DNA of 62,000 bases from Branchiostoma floridae (lineage: Eukaryota; Chordata; Leptocardii; Amphioxiformes; Branchiostomatidae). The stretch covers positions 2,351,662 to 2,413,661 of the forward strand of contig NC_049988.1 of the NCBI RefSeq assembly GCF_000003815.2, given 5' to 3'. Position 1 is the stretch's first letter. Each line of letters starts with the position of its first letter. Positions 13,841 through 24,700 of this stretch are shown here, one piece after another. The notes under the pieces are model-generated. The model was not told where the DNA came from, did no database searches, and saw only the letters and a list, made by a program, of their open reading frames with translations. Made by a program: the position numbers and the translations under genes.

Positions 13841-13847
13841 GAATATG

Positions 13848-13872
13848 TATGTATGTATGTATGTGTGTGTGA
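13848..13872. repeat. (ATGT)n/(TG)n microsatellite
   Basis: Five or so ATGT copies running into TGTGTGTG. Confidence 0.9.
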
Positions 13873-14159
13873 ACATGAGGGATAAAGACACAGTTTTGTT
13901 ATTTGAATGCTTAGTGTTATCATAAGTTTCTAAGCAAAAAAATGCATCTTTGTCTTGTCACCTGTTGACCAACATGGAGTATCAATTTCCCTTTGTAGAT
14001 TTTCATACGTGTATGAGGTTTGACACGTCTGTGACTCATCACTCTTCAGAAACTGAGTCCAAGCAAGGTTAATATCTATCTCATGTATCGATATAACCTC
14101 CTTGATCCTAGATGTCAACGCTCTCCACACAATCACAGTACACCGCAATCATTTAAAAA

Positions 14160-14290
14160 CACAGACATACACACACACACACGCACGCATAAACATACAT
14201 ACATACACACACACACAATACCACTCCCCACACAATCACACAGTGCACTCACCACAGTTATTGAAACACACACACAAACACGCACACAAC
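14160..14290. repeat. Interrupted CA-rich tract
   Basis: CACACA runs alternate with ACATACAT and short unique words. The overlapping Thr/His-rich open frames follow from the dinucleotide bias and are not genes. Confidence 0.85.
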
Positions 14291-16680
14291 TTAACAATCA
14301 TTATGGATTTGCGGGTACTATGATTATTTTACACATTTGTTTAAAAAAGTTAATATACCCGTTCTCACCCCATGTGCTGTAAGAATAAAAGTGCCAAATA
14401 TTTAATTTCATGAATAGCATCATCATTGCACATCATCTCATCTGAATGCCCTATAGCAGAATTTGATACTAAAAATGTGCAAATATGTTTGATAAGTTAT
14501 CGATCACATGTTAAATACCTTTTTTTTATACATTGCATGTAAAACTCAGGTTAATCAGCCTTATTTTGTTCACCTGTGTGAAGCAAGTGGTGGAGCAAAC
14601 AGTGACCTCTTTAGTTTGTATGTAAAGAATATTTAGGTTCTGTTGGAAAGAGTTTTAACAAGTTGTACATGTAATTTGTATTTCATAGGTATGCAGTTTT
14701 TGCTTATAATGCACCAATCAATCACCTGTCATAAGAAAGATGTCTTTTGGTTTTATCATGCATATGCATAAGTCACAATCATGTTTGTTGCCACCCCCTA
14801 TGTTACTAGAATTTGGCTATATTAACAACAATCCATGATATCTGCATGAAAAATACTTCTTCATATCTATCTATTTCATTGAAAAGTATTTTTAAAACTA
14901 TATACTGATACTGTGAGGGCAATAATGGGGGTCAGAAATCTTCCCTCCCAACATCTGCTTGAACAATATTGATATATGGTATGGAGGTAGAATGAGAATG
15001 TGACCTTGGGGATTCATATTCATTTTTTATCTGGTCTTCGAGATTTTTTTCTGGTCTTTACCAACTAAAAGTGTTTATTTTATGGTCCTATGTCATAGCA
15101 TCAAATTCAAATGAGCTGCAAATGTACGGGCAAGGAGCGAGAAGATACATTTATGGTACATTTTATTTGGGGGATGAATGAATTGAATTGTAAAACAATT
15201 GTTTGAATAATTTTCATCAAAAAATGTATATTTTGCACTCGTACAAGTAGCTCTTGTTCAAAGCCCGATGATCTCAAATTTGGTATTGGGACAGCCGTTA
15301 AATGTACACAAGAACAGAGCTTCTTGAATACTAGTAGTCCAATTGCATCACAATAACATTGTGCTCATTCCTAACTTTTGTGTTGAGTAATTAGAGTCTG
15401 CATTAGCATGGATGGTTTGGAAAAATCCATTTTAGGGTGAGGCATTTTGGAAGTATCTAATTCTGCAAGGGAGAATCTTCAGAGTAAGTTCATGTTCCAA
15501 TGGAGTAGAAAAGCACGTGAGAGAAATTTAAGTGTAAATTGTGCTGCGTGGTGTAGGAATGTGGAATAGAGACTGTATGGTTTGGACTCAGAGGTTTTTA
15601 TACAGATTCTGTGATGTCGGATCTATTCGTATCGAGCAACTGCTTAACCTGTCTCGGTGCTTCACCATACTATTGTTGCTGAGTAATTTTAACATACATG
15701 TAATTGCCCAAGACAGTAATGAGAGAAAAGAAAATCTGAATAAACAGCTGTCACAGTAACCCCCCTAGAGTCCATGCATACCCCAAAAGAAGTCTATTGC
15801 AAAAAGGAACTTATACCTATAGGTGAAACATTATAATCTGTTGGGGGGGGGGGGGCATGTGAAAAAAATCCATGTGTAAACTGTGCTACATGGTGTAGGA
15901 ATTGAGTTATCTGTATGTAGCAAAATTTATTGATTTTAATTTCTCTGTTATTTAGCCAGGGTGTCCCCAAATTCTCAGTGGAAAACACTACTTTACAGTC
16001 CAGGGCCCTGGAATGAATTGGATGGTATGACTACACACAATTCAGAGTAGCTTCATAAGTCAGCTTTCAAAATCATACAGCAATAGCTCATGGTCTGACT
16101 CGATTTGACTCAGATACACAGAAGAACACAGTGTCTAAGCATGACCCAATTGTAAGTTTGGCGACAAAGTATTGCGTCATGGACATTCTCCTGTGCAGGG
16201 CATCCAGTAGGAAACCATGAGTGCTGACAAATATGTCACTCCCTTTTGGGGTCCATAACCATGATGTAGATCTCCATTGGTGAAATCAGATGATTGTTCT
16301 GCTACCTTAATGCGAATCGATTATTTTGCAGAGTGGGAACACAGTACAAAAAGTATTCATCAGCATAAAGTGTATCATAAGATACAAAAACACCCAGAGA
16401 TAAGACCATTTTTTTTCAAACGAGTTTGCTCAGTGTAAGGCCATCGACCACTGAACTATGCTCACTGTAGGCTGTGTAGCAGCATCTCTTCTCCCTAAGT
16501 TAGAAACATTGTGGAGCTAGTTTGACTCACTGACTCAATAGGCGAAGCAGAGGTTACGAGTTGCTTGTGAAATTCCCTTCCCCATTCTAACCAGAATGGT
16601 TTGATCCACTCCCACCTGGAGTTATGTGTTTTGACTAATTTGCTTCAGATGTTGAGATAATACATGTGTATAATCGTTCT
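14291..16680. other. Interior of the 11.9 kb element, minor repeats only
   Basis: No exon was recognised. A 35-bp direct repeat (TGTAAATTGTGCT...GGTGTAGGAAT) occurs at about 15533 and 15873. A 13-base G run sits at about 15842. The frame at 15541-15759 lacks any known domain. Confidence 0.45.
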
Positions 16681-16687
16681 TGGTTTA

Positions 16688-17148
16688 GGGTGGGTACAGA
16701 AAATTAAGGTACAGGTATGGTTCAGGTCTAGAGGATCAGGTACAGGTCCGCACCTATCTGTGAAAACTAATGAATGGGCGACTCAAAACAGTGGTCCATT
16801 TTTGCAATGAAAGATTCTATTTGGACGTTCATATGCATTTAAAAAAAAATTCTGTATGTCAACAACACTAACTGCCTCTGTTTTAGACCAAGTTTGACTG
16901 TAGAAGCTCGGTAAAAATGACTATCAACTCTCTACTTCACTGTCGTTCTTTTCTTGGATCTGTAAGCCCCAAAACATGTGAACGTCTGCCGATATAATCT
17001 GTTCATTTCGAATCGGTCCAACATCCAGTCCACTGATTTTTCAGGTCTGTTTTTTCTGAATCGGTCCAACATCCGGTCCACTGATGTTTTCAGGTCTGTT
17101 TTTTCTGGACCGGTCTAACAAGCAAAAAACGTTTTTTGTACCCACCCC
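16688..17148. mobile_element. Short non-autonomous repeat with GGGTGGGTACA ends
   Basis: The left end reads GGGTGGGTACAGAAAATTAA and the right end reads TTTTTTGTACCCACCC, an inverted pair of about 11 bp. Internal GGTCCAACATCC/GGTCTGTTTTTTCT words are tandemly doubled at 17010-17110. Related sequence built on TACAGAAAATTCA and GGTCCAGGT lies at about 38890-38975 and 58070-58150, so this is a dispersed family. No target duplication is clear. Confidence 0.5.
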
Positions 17149-17394
17149 TATTCTTGGTGAGTGAAAAGTAAGGTACCAAATTTTTCTTATGGTGTTGTCC
17201 TGTTAGATCATAATGTTATTATGGTTTCTTGCAAATTCTTGCCCGACAGCTAATTGCAATTATTATTATTTGATTTACAATAATAGGTGAAGAACAATAT
17301 AGCCATTGTGTCACCTCTAGTCTGAAAACATTAACTCTAAATTCTTTCTGGAGAACACATCGATGTTTCAAAGGTCTGAATTCGATCCCAGGGT

Positions 17395-17515
17395 CGGCTG
17401 GAAAGGTTCAAGTAAAAAGGGAATCCTATGTTTGAGGAGGTGCCTAGAGCACGTTAACAGCCTTATTACTCAGATTGGGCATCTACTGGCTGCAATAATA
17501 CACCAAGGTGAATGA
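17395..17515. repeat. Dispersed repeat shared with 34160-34255
   Basis: GAGGAGGTGCCTAGAGCACG and CTACTGGCTGCAATAATACA are matched by GAGGAGGCGCCTCGAGCACG and CTACTGGCTGCAAGTAATAC at 34165-34250. The preceding GAATTCGATCCC resembles a tRNA-type B box, so both may be SINE relics. Confidence 0.4.
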
Positions 17516-18251
17516 ATGAGGCAGTGAAAGACAAAGGATCCCACGTTTTCTGTATTAACTGTACATGGATACCTTGGCAGAGAGTAGTTTTTCACATGAG
17601 ACCCAATTGCTATATATGGGTCACAGGGGCGTGTAGTGTTGCCCATTTGGTATTTTTGGTACGAAGATGTCTAGGTGGTATAACATCACATTACTAATAC
17701 TACCAACGTTCAAAGCCGCCCCCCACCCCACACTTCGCCCCCCTCCCCCCAAAAAAGTGCGATTTAATACAGTACCATTAGCAGTTCAGTTCTGTGCGCA
17801 GCTGTACAAGAAACGTCCAGATTCTATCAACAACGTCCGCTACTAAAAAATGTATGGCGAATTATGTCACGGTCGCTGGGAAATGATGTAAGGTTACACA
17901 GCGGTAAAGGTTATACGTTTACCGATCGAACCGACCCTGGACCCGACCTCAAAGCTGCGATCATCTGCCGACGGCCGACTAGGGTTTGAAGAAATTAGGC
18001 ATGTCTGCACTGTTTGCTAAACCTTAGCCTTTGACAGACATGTAGAAACAATACACCCAACTCACTTTCTCGTTATATTCTTGTCCAAAATAACGTAAAA
18101 CTACACTTTTCCTTGCATATTCCTAGGGTGTACGGCAATTTTGGGCCACTGGTCGTCCAGGTCAACACCAAGCGAGGTGACCCATGAACCCAAGAATGAC
18201 CCAATATACTTGGTTACCCATCGAAAAACACAACACATGGAGTCTGACACA

Positions 18252-18387
18252 CTCATCTCTCTGAGCCACTTGTAAGTGGTTACCGGTCTTTCTCAGGAGA
18301 CAGGAGACGTCTCATAGCTCACTTCTAACTGCATCACGGTGACCACCGTTAACCTCTTGTAAGTGAAAACGGTACTTGTATGGGGTG
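18252..18387. repeat. Right terminal inverted repeat of the 11.9 kb element
   Basis: This is the inverted partner of 6515-6650 with about three substitutions. It ends in CTTGTATGGGGTG directly before the ACCCTAT duplication. Confidence 0.85.
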
Positions 18388-18606
18388 ACCCTATTCGATT
18401 TTTTGGATCCGGTCCGCAAAAAAAGTTTAAAAGCATACTCGTTGGGAGCGAACTCTAATACAAGGGAAGGGTGGCTATCCGGCTAAATTAAAGATAACAG
18501 CTTTCTAAGTTTGCAAGAAACCATTGATATGTGCCTGAGTGATACTTCATTTAGAAATGAAGAAAGCCAAAAACCTAACAAGAGGATTTATTTGTATTCA
18601 AGATAC

Positions 18607-18762
18607 CTTTTCCAAGCCGTTGCTCTCTGTATATGTCATCCAGGTAGTCCCACTTGCACTGTACTGTAGTTTGTAGGAGGTCACCCAATGCCCGCTACCC
18701 TGCACGGTGTGGTGGCTCTGAATGATGGTGCCGGTAACACGCTCCATTTCACCTAGGTCAAC
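18607..18762 (-). CDS. Lectin receptor exon 8: discoidin domain, middle
   Basis: A 156-bp, phase 0-0 exon with acceptor TATCTAG|GTT and donor GAAAAG|GTATCT. It encodes VDLGEMERVTGTIIQSHH, WVTSYKLQYSASGTTWMTYT and SNGLEK, which align with the middle of F5/8C domains. The final third (usually ARYVRI...LELLGC) should follow downstream but was not found between here and 18.4 kb. Confidence 0.9.
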
Positions 18763-21700
18763 CTAGATAATTTTTTTTTTTTTCGTTACAAAATGCCTAT
18801 GAGGTACAAGCACGAGTGATACAAGAGAACATATATGCACAATCGCATTTAGTCCCTACAGAGGAGCAATTTCGACCTTGTCCTCTCCAGGATATTGAAA
18901 ACCCGACTGCTCATGTGACAAGAACAAAGGTGGTAAGTTCGCATCAGCCTCCGTCCCAGTTCACTGAATGGTTATGTTGTTCATTGTATTTGGCTTTTTA
19001 TCTAATTTCCCCCTCGCTAAATAACCTTGCCCGGTGCCCAATTATTACAGGATCGCCAATGACCCAATACCTTGTACCAAATTTCTTAGCACGCAAGTTT
19101 CCTTGTGTGATTTAAGGACGTTTAGATTCACAAAAGAATCTGCCAATTTTGTAGTTTAGGTAAAGTAGAAGATGAACTACGTTTTTCTGTGGATTGTCCT
19201 TTGTATGATAGCGATAGGAGCATTCTATTTGACTATGTGTCAAGTAAATATCCCCACTTCAGAAACTTGAACAGTAAAGAGAAATTTATATCACCTGACA
19301 GCTTTTGATAAACCAACTCTAACCAACCATACAGCTAGCTACATTTATGCAATTACCAAGACGCTAGAGGAAGTCGAATGTCATAGAATAGATTAGACGC
19401 ATATCTACATATATAGATGTGTATGATTGTTTCCATTGTTACATATATATGATCCTTACCATGTGACCTGTATGTAGCCCAGTGGGGCAAAAACGTGCAA
19501 TAAAGGTCTTCATTCAATGTTATGTAGGATCGAATATTGATGTGAACATTCGGGTCTTCCGCTTAGCTCGGTGGACCGGGCGTAACTGTAGTAAGCCCAC
19601 TGCCTTGTGCTGAAACTAAGTACATACATTTTTCATAACGCAGCACAGATGAAATTTCATGTTAGCCTCAACAGAAAATTACCGCCCACCTGCAACCATT
19701 CTCCGATGAAGTTGTTTTTGGCTGCCCAGGAGCCGGCAACTCCGTTGAATCGGCCGTGGTAGGGCACGTGGGTACGATCCAGGTACGAGGATGCAGTGAT
19801 GCTTTCATCAGGTATGGCTCCAGATGCCATCCCAAACGGATTACTACAGGCTGGGAAGACAAGAAACATGTTAGTTATAAATGTCGATGGAAAAACATAA
19901 TTTGGCCTCGGATAGCATACTAGTAGTTTTCGTATGCACAACCAGTTGATATCACCTGCTGACGTTTCGATGACTATCGGATATCTTCCTCAGAGCTGCT
20001 AACTAGCGCCGAGAAGCAGAACTCCAGTTAAAAGCTCTGATAGGCTAAGCATAAAAACTCAGCTGGTAACATTGACTGGCTGTGTAAAAGAAAACTGTAC
20101 TCTGCTATACTATGACCTACCGAACTGATAAAATTATTTTCAGGAATAACTTGGCCTCGTAAGCATGAAATTGAGGAGGAGATATTCTGCATAATTATCT
20201 TCTACTATCATAGCAGGAATTTTTCTACAGAAAATAACAAACATACCAGAACATACCAATGAAAAAGATACTTGTGCTAACCTGAGAAACAGCGATATGT
20301 AACCCGTAAGAAATTGGTGGTTCCGTAACAAGGGTTACCAAATATCTCGTTACTTGCTGTCACGGCGCAGCGCTGTAAGCCCTGACAGGCCTTCCACACA
20401 ATGGGCAGACTGTTCGCTGCTCGGCAGTTGATATCTTTACTAGGGCCGGGACAGTCTTGGGTAGTTGACGTCCTGCCGTAGCTGGCGTCATCGATCACTA
20501 CCGTTTCTCCCTCTGGGCAAGTCAGCAGCTTGGTTTGTCCCTGGCAGGCAATGACTGTTTCTGCAACAGCGTTGATGGCACAATTCAAGGTCAATACTAC
20601 AATCACAAGTAAGCGACTACAGTCATATAGGTTGGATTTATTGCGTCTGAAGTGGCTGAAGATGGCCCTGGCAGTATTGTATGTATGCGGTAGTGTTGTT
20701 GTCTAATTTTCATGTCGTTTTGATCATTGAAGAATGTAATATTACCTATTCTGAAGTTATTTCAATTTAGGTAAAATACGAATGGTCTGTAATCTATCCC
20801 CATCTATATGATTCTTGCGTCCCCCTAGTAGTACAACTTGTGAGGTATACCTTTTCTGGTTGTTGTAGGTTCTTGTCTTCTAGTCGCCTGGATCTTGTTT
20901 ACTTTTATCTCTTCGGTGTGATGTTGGAAAGGCTAGAGTGAAAAAAAGGTGCACGTGCATGTTTGAGACCGAGCTGCGAGCACGATTGCGAGGGGTTTAA
21001 TGAATGAAGACCTTAATTGTAAAGTTTTGCTCAACTGAGCTAAGTACAGGCCACAACAAGTAAACACATATATAAATATAACAAAAGTATCACAAATCCT
21101 ATCTAATACAGAAGTTCGGCTTCTTCTCGCTTCTTCGTAATGGTGAAAATGTAGGTTTGGGTCGTCAAAACGCATGAGGAATATAAACTTGTCAGTGCTA
21201 CTCATATGTCTAAAATGATGGAATATACTTTCTATGTAATTAAATAGACTATTTCTATCATTGATATACATATCACAATCAACGGCAAAATGCACTTCAT
21301 CTTCTACCATAGAGGTGGGACGTAAGATCGTAGAGATGGCAACAACGTACCATCAAAAATATGAAATGGCAATGTAAACAATAACAAGCTTTTTGAAGCT
21401 TGTTGGAGCATTGAAAAAGAATTTAATTGGTGTCCAAAAAGAAGGAGGGAGAGAGCTAACAGCTATCATAATGTACTTAAAAAGGCACTAAGCTTCACTT
21501 CAACATTAAGGATGACTTATTCACCTGTCTTGTTGTACGCTCGAGATAATCAAAGAACATGTAAGTCATTTTCATTTTCTCAAACCGTCAAAATGCATGA
21601 ATATTAAAAGAACGTACAGATTGGCAAGGAGAGAAAGAGGATGAACAACTCACCTCTGACGGTGCTTGTGTCGTCACTGGTAGTGTCGTTGTCACATGTG

Positions 21701-24700
21701 ACGGCACTGTTGCCACTTCCGCCGTCACATTTGTCACTTGCGGTACCACAGTCACCTCAGGTTCAACTGACGGTGTGGAGATGTTGGTTTCCAAAACTGG
21801 CTCGGACGCAGATGACTTGGTGTACATTATGGTCGTCCATGTGAAAGACGTTGACGAGAAGACTGGGATCTCGATCTCAAAAGGCTATTTGTTGTGTGCA
21901 AAATGTGTACAGATTAAGTAGATATTAAAAATTATGATGTGAAAAATAAAGTATACCATTGTGTGCATTTATGTAATCAGGTGCTCTCTCGCTCTCATAA
22001 GACAGTTTCAAAAACATTTATTGTTATAGTATGTTGTGTTTTCGCCAAAAAGTGTTGCTCTGCTAAAGCCCCTTCACACGATAGCAAGAATCAGCCGGAA
22101 TGCCGTCTGTATGAAAATTATTTTCTATTCATGGCAATTCGTAATGTGTTCCAGAAATTCTCACTGCATTCCAGTTATTTGTGCCCGTTCTTTTGGCTGG
22201 CCCGAGAGTTTTTGACATGTTAAAAACTGTCGAGGTGCATTCGAAGTGGAGAAATATCGAATGGCTTTCAAAGTGGATTCTAATGGGATTCTAACTATTC
22301 TAACTGCAGTATGACTGCATTCTGCGCCATTCCAACATTATTCGAAACATTCTTATCTCATTCGATGGAGAACCGAAACGGCGTGCAAGCCACTTCGAAT
22401 CCTGCACGAATGTGGCCCAAAGAATATCTCGAATGCAGTAAGAATTTCAAGAATACACTACGAATTTTCAGGAATGTAAAAGAATTTTCATTCTGGCGGC
22501 ATTTTGGCTCATTCCTTCTCGTGTGAAGGGGATATAATGCCCATTTGGAATTCCCACTCGGAATGACCCCAAATGTGGCACGAATTTTGCAAATACTTCA
22601 TTCCGACTGGTTCTGCTTGATTCCTGCTAATTCGTTGTCAGTGTGAAGGCCCTGTTATGGGGAATGGAATTCCGAAAAATGCGGTCATAATACAGAACAG
22701 TTAACATACACAGAATCCACTTTGAATGCCGTTCGATATGTTTCCACTTCAAATGCACCTCGAAAGTTTTTAACATGTCAAAAACTTTCGGGCCAGCCAG
22801 AAGAACGGACACAAACAGCTGGAATGCGGTGAGAATTTCTGGAACACACTACGAATTGACTGATTGATTTTATTTTTGCACTTTAAAAAAGGATACATAC
22901 AGAAAATTATAGAATACAACAGAACGTGCAAGAGGGGAGAAAAAAGCCATGTGGCTTATACAAACCCCCCCCCCCCCCATCAAAATTTACAAATCATGAT
23001 ACAATTAAATGGTCATGATGATTATACATCGAACAATAATAAACCAAGTGAAAATAATATAACTCAGTGATCATCACAACGTTACAATTAATCTTAACAT
23101 CAAAAACTGAAATTAGACAAAACTAAACATGATCATAAAGAAATTAGTCAAAATTATACAATTAATCATGCTAGCAAAACCTAATGAAAGCAAATACAGA
23201 AAACCAAAACAATGGGTGCAAACAAACAGGTTAAAGGAGCACCAAATACACGGTATAATACTAAATGATAATTGAGCATAATATGATCAAAAACAAGGAA
23301 AAAAACAAATCAGGAGTAAATAGTTGGCTTCTCTATAAGGTTGCTTTTCATACGTTTCTTGAAAGTGGAAAGGGACTGACAATTTCGTAGGGAAATACTT
23401 AGAGTGTTAATATGGATGGGCCTCTAAACATTATAGTAAATTGTGCTAGGTTCGATTTTGTTTTAATAGGTCTAAGACTATTTTGCTGCCTTGTACTTTG
23501 ATTGTTAATATCTGCGTTGTGCTAAAAAATGTCTTTATAAAGGACTAGTAAGAAGGAATTATTGTGAATAACTTTATGGACGAAAATGGCTGACTGCAAT
23601 TTGTTTATGTCATATACTGTCAAAATCTTCAAAACAAGTTGCTGAATTTGCTATAAAAGAGGCGTTTGATGCAATTCTAACAAAAAGTTTTTGTAGTAGG
23701 AGCAGTGGTTTTATTGAGGTAGTGTAAGTACTAGCCCAGATTATATTGCAGTATGTTAAGTAGGGGTATATCAAGCTGTAGTAAAGAGTCATAAATATTT
23801 TACGAGGTAGGCAGTTTGCGACTTTTCTTATGATACCAATATTCTTAGCAATTTTCTTACAAATGATGTCTATGTTAAACTTCCACGTGAGTTTTTCATC
23901 TATAACGACTCCTAAAAACCGTGCGTTACTTACCTGTTTAATAGTTTATTATCTATTTGTAACTTTGCCATTTCTTTACTGTATTTCTTATTTCTTCCTG
24001 TGAAAATGATGACATTTGTTTTGTCTATATTTAGGGATAACTTGTTTGAATTAAACCACTGATTTATTTGCAAAGTTCATCGTTAATTGTTGAAATGAGT
24101 GTATCAAAGTTTTTATGTGACATAAAAATATTGGTGTCATCTGCAAATATTAAGGCGAAAAATTTGTCTGATATCATGGGAAGGTCGTTTACATAAATAA
24201 AAAAAAGAGGTCCTAGTATGGAGCCTTGCGGGACACCACATGTAACAAATTTCTGGGACGAGACAAAACTGTCATTAGAAACATACTGCGTTCTCTCTGA
24301 CAGATAATCTTTTAACCATTTAAGTATAGAGCCTTTGAAACCATATGTGTTGAGTATGTCAAGTAGAATGTTGTGATCAACTGTGTCGATCGCTTTGGAT
24401 AGGTCAAGGAATATCCCAATGGTGAATTCTTTATTTTCCAGGGCTGATGTAATTTTTTCTATGAGTTGTATAAGGGGCATATAAGTAGAATAGTTTTTTC
24501 CGGAAGCCATATCGATGTGCTCATAGAATATTATTGTCATCTAGGTGCTTTAAAATTCTTTTGTACACTACTTTTTCTAAGATTTTTGAAAATACGGGTA
24601 ATATAGATATGGGTCGATAATTTGCAAACTGACAGGAATTTCCAGATTTGTAAAGAGGAATAACTTTGGCTACTTTTAAGTCAGAGGGTACTTTACCGGT

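Larger units (their letters stand above)
6515..18387. mobile_element. Candidate 11.9 kb DNA transposon with 136-bp TIRs
   Basis: Bases 6515-6650 and the reverse complement of 18252-18387 are the same length (136 bp) and differ at only about three positions. Both begin CACCCCATACAAGTACCG. ACCCTAT lies directly outside each end (6508-6514 and 18388-18394), as expected of a target site duplication. The size, near-identical TIRs and 7-bp duplication fit a fairly recent cut-and-paste insertion. The interior holds coding-like but broken plus-strand sequence at about 7546-8501, a tandem array at 10429 and simple repeats. No transposase signature was recognised, so the superfamily is open; P-like, hAT-like and Dada elements make 6-8 bp duplications. 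Confidence 0.72.
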
